A DNA stretch of 44,909 bases from an uncultured Solirubrobacteraceae bacterium (lineage in GTDB: Bacteria > Actinomycetota > Thermoleophilia > Solirubrobacterales > Solirubrobacteraceae), in assembly GCA_902806175.1 (NCBI GenBank), contig CADCVQ010000167.1:1-44909 (forward strand), written 5' to 3'. Position 1 is the first letter of the stretch. Each line of letters opens with the position of its first letter. The notes below the pieces were generated by a model, which saw only the letters and a list, made by a program, of their open reading frames with translations, did not search any database and was not told the DNA's origin. Below are positions 42,283 through 44,909 of this stretch, piece by piece. Made by a program: the position numbers and the translations under genes.

Positions 42283-43563
42283 TCAGCCCGCCGCGACCCC
42301 TTCGGCGGCTCGGGAGCGACGGCCCAGCCCGCCGCGGATCGCGCCCAGCCGTTCGCGGCTCGCAGGGTCGCTGGCGGCGGCGACGACGGCGGCGGCCATC
42401 AGCGCCGCCAGCAGCAGCGGGTTGACGACCGTGCCGACGTTGACGTCGGCGTAGAGGATCGGCAGTCCCTTGGGTACGAGCAGCAGGCCGAACAGCGCGA
42501 CGAACAGCGCGTCGCTGCGGCGCGGCGCCGCCGCTCCCAAGAACAGCAGCAGCGGGAGGTAGAGGTGGATCATCCGGTACTCGTATGACACGCTCGGCAC
42601 GAGGATCATCGCCCCGACCAGCAACGTCACGCGCTGCCAGAGCAGCGGCCTGAGGAGCGCCAGCGCCAGCGCCACGGCGGCCAGCACTGCGAGCGCGACG
42701 AGGGAGTAGTTGACGACGAAGAAGTTGAAGTTCTCCTCCCACCGCCCGAGGCCCGAGAAGGCCGACTTCAGGCTGACGCTGTGGCGCAGTCCGACGGTTC
42801 CCTCGTCGGTCGCCGTCAACAGGGTGTCCAGCGCGCTGCGCAGGCCGTCCACGTTGGCCTGGGTGCCTCCGGGCAGGACCAGCAGGGCGCCGACCGTCCC
42901 CAGTGCGAACGTGGCGACCGAGAGCAGCAGCGCGCGGATCTGGCCGTCGAAGAGAAACAGCAGCCAGAAGACCCCGGCGCTGCCCTTCATCGCTACCGGT
43001 ACCGCCAGCAACACCGCCGCGAGGTAGAAGCGCTCGCGGCGATAGGCCAGGAGCATGCCCATGAGCGCGACGAACAGCAGTCCCTCGATGTTGGCGCGAT
43101 CCAGCAGGAACAGCACCGGGGTCGAGCACGCCGTGAGCACGAGCGCCGCCTGCGTGCGCGCCAGCCGGTCACCGCCGGCGCTGCGAAAGAGCAGCACGGC
43201 GAGAAACGCCGTGAACGCCGCGAGGTAGAGCGCCAGCGCGAGCTTCAGCGGCAGCTGCGCGAGCGGAAAGAGCAGGATGTGGGTTACCGGGAAGTACGAG
43301 CTCGGCGCCGTGAGCGGGAAGTCGACGTACGGGTGCGGGCCGCGACTGGTCGTCCACGCCTCGAAGAAGTCACCGAAATAGTGGCTGCCGATGATGTTCG
43401 GCCCGCCGGCCAAGGGCGTGGCGTCCAGCGGATCGAACAGGAAGGTCGAGTACGGATAGCCACGCAGCACGTACTGGCCGACGACGTAGTGGGCGCCGAC
43501 CGCGACGACGAAACCGATCAGGACGACGAGCACCAGCCACGAGGTTTTGCGCTCCCGGCTCAC
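42283..43563 (-). CDS. GT87-like (DUF2029) membrane glycosyltransferase
   Basis: A 426-residue membrane protein with about ten helices. The first outer loop contains FGDFFEAWTTSRGPHPYVDF, with acidic residues like the catalytic Asp of GT-C enzymes; LLDRANIEGLLFVALMGMLL is the characteristic DUF2029/GT87 stretch. In mycobacteria relatives transfer mannose or arabinose from polyprenyl-phosphate donors outside the membrane. The sugar here is unknown. It starts with a GTG at 43563, diverging from the small lipoprotein, and could use the donor made by the DPM1-like enzyme at 30889. Confidence 0.82.
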   Translation of the reverse strand: MSRERKTSWLVLVVLIGFVVAVGAHYVVGQYVLRGYPYSTFLFDPLDATPLAGGPNIIGSHYFGDFFEAWTTSRGPHPYVDFPLTAPSSYFPVTHILLFPLAQLPLKLALALYLAAFTAFLAVLLFRSAGGDRLARTQAALVLTACSTPVLFLLDRANIEGLLFVALMGMLLAYRRERFYLAAVLLAVPVAMKGSAGVFWLLFLFDGQIRALLLSVATFALGTVGALLVLPGGTQANVDGLRSALDTLLTATDEGTVGLRHSVSLKSAFSGLGRWEENFNFFVVNYSLVALAVLAAVALALALLRPLLWQRVTLLVGAMILVPSVSYEYRMIHLYLPLLLFLGAAAPRRSDALFVALFGLLLVPKGLPILYADVNVGTVVNPLLLAALMAAAVVAAASDPASRERLGAIRGGLGRRSRAAEGVAAG

Positions 43564-43641
43564 GCAGCGGTACCGTGGTCATCGGCCGTGCGAGCCGCCG
43601 GCCAGCCGCGGCGTGTGCGCGCTCGGGGACTCACGGCGTCG

Positions 43642-43647
43642 TAGACT
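43642..43647 (+). promoter_or_regulatory. -10 box before the small lipoprotein gene
   Basis: TAGACT lies 7 nt before GTG 43655, matching the leaderless pattern. Confidence 0.45.
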
Positions 43648-43654
43648 AACGCCA

Positions 43655-43957
43655 GTGACCAGGACGCCTGTCGTCGCCGCGACGCTCGTGCTCGCTGCGT
43701 CTGTCGCGACCGGCTGCGCGGGCAGCGGCGTCGTGATCAGCGACGGCACCAACTGCCGGGCGTGGCTGGACGGCAACGGCCGCGATGCCTACCTGCATGC
43801 CCATGGGCTGCGCGGATACGACTCCGGCCAGCGGCCCGCGACGGCGAACGTGGCGCGGGCGCTGACCGACATCTGCGCGCGCGATCCCGCGCTTGCGGTC
43901 GGGGTGGCGCTGCAACGGGCAGCCGGTTCACCGCCACCCGCGCCCCCGAAGAGATAG
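43655..43957 (+). CDS. Small lipoprotein of unknown function
   Basis: A 100-residue protein. From GTG 43655 it begins MTRTPVVAATLVLAASVATG and the lipobox ATGC (Cys21), so it should be lipid-anchored outside. The mature part has two further Cys (NCRAWLDG and DICARDP) that could form a disulfide bracketing a small helical domain with YLHAHGLRGYDSG between; the spacing recalls small HdeA-like folds but the resemblance is weak. The end is Pro-rich (GSPPPAPPKR). It overlaps the -10 box of the next gene. No function is known. Confidence 0.7.
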   Translation: MTRTPVVAATLVLAASVATGCAGSGVVISDGTNCRAWLDGNGRDAYLHAHGLRGYDSGQRPATANVARALTDICARDPALAVGVALQRAAGSPPPAPPKR

Positions 43958-43960
43958 CCT
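43955..43960 (+). promoter_or_regulatory. -10 box before the last methyltransferase gene
   Basis: TAGCCT lies 10 nt before TTG 43971 and overlaps the lipoprotein stop codon. Confidence 0.35.
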
Positions 43961-43970
43961 GGCCGCGAGC

Positions 43971-44789
43971 TTGTCGCTGCCGCCCGCACACGATCGTGAT
44001 CACGTCACGCGGGTCAACGCGGCCTACCACGACGCGATCGTCCAGAAGTACGACAACCGCCTGGAGGCGCATTCCCCCGCCGTCCGCGAGTGGCTGCAGA
44101 ACCTGCTTGCGCGCGAGGTCTTTCCGGCGCTGGATGCCGTCAGCACGACACCCAGGGCAATCGACTTCGGCTGCGGCTCGGGATACCTGGAGGGGTACCT
44201 GGCCGGCCGCGACCTCGATCTCCTCGGGCTCGACGTCTCGGCGAAGATGCTCGACGTCGCCCGTGCCGCGTATCCGCAGTGGCGCTTCGAGCAGGCCGAC
44301 GTCTACGACTTTCAGACCGACGAACGCTTCCACCTCGTCATGGAGAACGCGGTCCTGCACCACCTGGTGGACTACGAACACCTCGTCGACATGATGGCCG
44401 AGCTGACGCTGCCCGGCGGCGTGCTGTTTCTCGGCAACGAGCCCAACCGCCTCGCCTACAGGTACCTGGCGCCGCTCGCGAAGCTCTGGCGCACGACGAT
44501 CAACCGCTATCGCACCGAGGATGCCGAGCACCTGGCCGGCGACGCGAACTTCGAGGCGCTCAGCGAGTACCACCTGTTCTACGGCCAGGGCATCGACGCG
44601 GGGGCGCTGAAGCGGCGCCTGGAGGAGCGCCATGGCTTTCGGCGCGTGACGATCCACTACTCCTTCCGCGAGCTGTTCAGCGCAGTCGAGGAGCAGTACC
44701 CTCGCGTCAGGCTCAACCGCTGGGCGCCGGCGTCGCTGCGCGACGGCTGTCCGCTGTCGCGCAACTTCAACCTCACCGCGCAGCGCTAG
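43971..44789 (+). CDS. Class I SAM-dependent methyltransferase
   Basis: A 272-residue methyltransferase. AIDFGCGSGYLEGYLAG is the SAM motif I, DLLGLDVSAKMLDVAR carries the acidic ribose-binding Asp, and FHLVMENAVLHHLVDYE is the motif IV/V region. The C-terminal 110 residues are a family-specific cap. It could methylate a sugar of the locus or a small molecule; nothing fixes the substrate. The TTG at 43971 is my choice, since no ATG or GTG lies between it and motif I; an ATG at 43893 would overlap the lipoprotein gene heavily. The stop codon is contributed by the repeat element, whose left end (GCGCTAG) covers the last codons. Confidence 0.85.
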   Translation: MSLPPAHDRDHVTRVNAAYHDAIVQKYDNRLEAHSPAVREWLQNLLAREVFPALDAVSTTPRAIDFGCGSGYLEGYLAGRDLDLLGLDVSAKMLDVARAAYPQWRFEQADVYDFQTDERFHLVMENAVLHHLVDYEHLVDMMAELTLPGGVLFLGNEPNRLAYRYLAPLAKLWRTTINRYRTEDAEHLAGDANFEALSEYHLFYGQGIDAGALKRRLEERHGFRRVTIHYSFRELFSAVEEQYPRVRLNRWAPASLRDGCPLSRNFNLTAQR

Positions 44790-44909
44790 TGGACGCGTCC
44801 GCAAGTTCTGCGGGTTTTCCGGGCGCCCGATCCGCGCCTGACGTCCGCCGGCGCCCGCCCCCGTGCCACCAGCACGAAGGCGGGACACCGTCGACCGTCA
44901 GATCACGGC
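44783..44909. repeat. Long-palindrome repeat element, copy B (right end cut off by the window)
   Basis: Second copy of the element at 1-157. It supplies the left end missing there: GCGCTAGTGGACGCGTCCGC, followed from 44802 by the 108 bases shared with copy A. It differs from copy A at 44882-44883 (CG instead of TC), a change that improves pairing with the opposite arm. It begins inside the methyltransferase gene and provides its TAG stop. Confidence 0.8.

Overview
The window is about 44.9 kb of very GC-rich DNA from a bacterial chromosome, with densely packed genes and many start/stop overlaps. Many genes have a TANNNT -10 box only 5-12 nt before the start codon and no Shine-Dalgarno, which suggests leaderless transcription. 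Gene content (CsoR/CopZ/CopA copper operon, CtaA, GT2 enzymes resembling galactofuranosyltransferases, Glf, DUF2304) fits a high-GC actinobacterium, most likely Thermoleophilia/Solirubrobacterales. That placement is inference from gene style, not a database result. I see no tRNA, rRNA, CRISPR, phage or transposase genes.

Ends: the first 157 and last 127 bases are two copies of one roughly 176-bp element that is a single long imperfect palindrome. The copies differ at two adjacent bases in their 108-bp overlap. It is probably a dispersed MITE- or BIME-like repeat at which the contig broke.

0.2-4.5 kb: copper homeostasis. A CsoR repressor (with a DUF2019 partner) diverges across a palindromic operator from CopZ, a membrane-anchored His-motif protein and the Cu P-type ATPase CopA. 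4.3-11.3 kb: envelope and housekeeping genes: a small unknown protein, an NlpC/P60 lipoprotein, a STAS protein, a secreted clan GH-A hydrolase, a membrane metallophosphoesterase, a decayed EEP nuclease remnant, heme A synthase and an MFS exporter.

11.3-22.7 kb: a mixed region. RfbC is followed by a tandem methyltransferase pair whose first member has lost its SAM-binding core. Then come a glycosyltransferase-methyltransferase fusion, an ABC exporter, a frameshifted GGDEF gene, an Rv2258c-like methyltransferase, a TetR/SRPBCC divergent pair with a clear double operator, a GNAT and a small unknown gene.

22.7-44.8 kb: a surface polysaccharide locus. It holds GT4 and seven GT2-type genes (one with a lost catalytic motif), a hexapeptide acyltransferase, a Wzt/Wzm ABC exporter, a Wzx-like flippase, GT-C/GT87-like membrane proteins, DUF2304, RfbH (CDP-3,6-dideoxyhexose pathway), Glf (UDP-galactofuranose), a small lipoprotein and a methyltransferase. 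Both an ABC-export route and a flippase are present, so more than one glycan may be assembled. UDP-Galf and a dideoxysugar are the predicted special building blocks.
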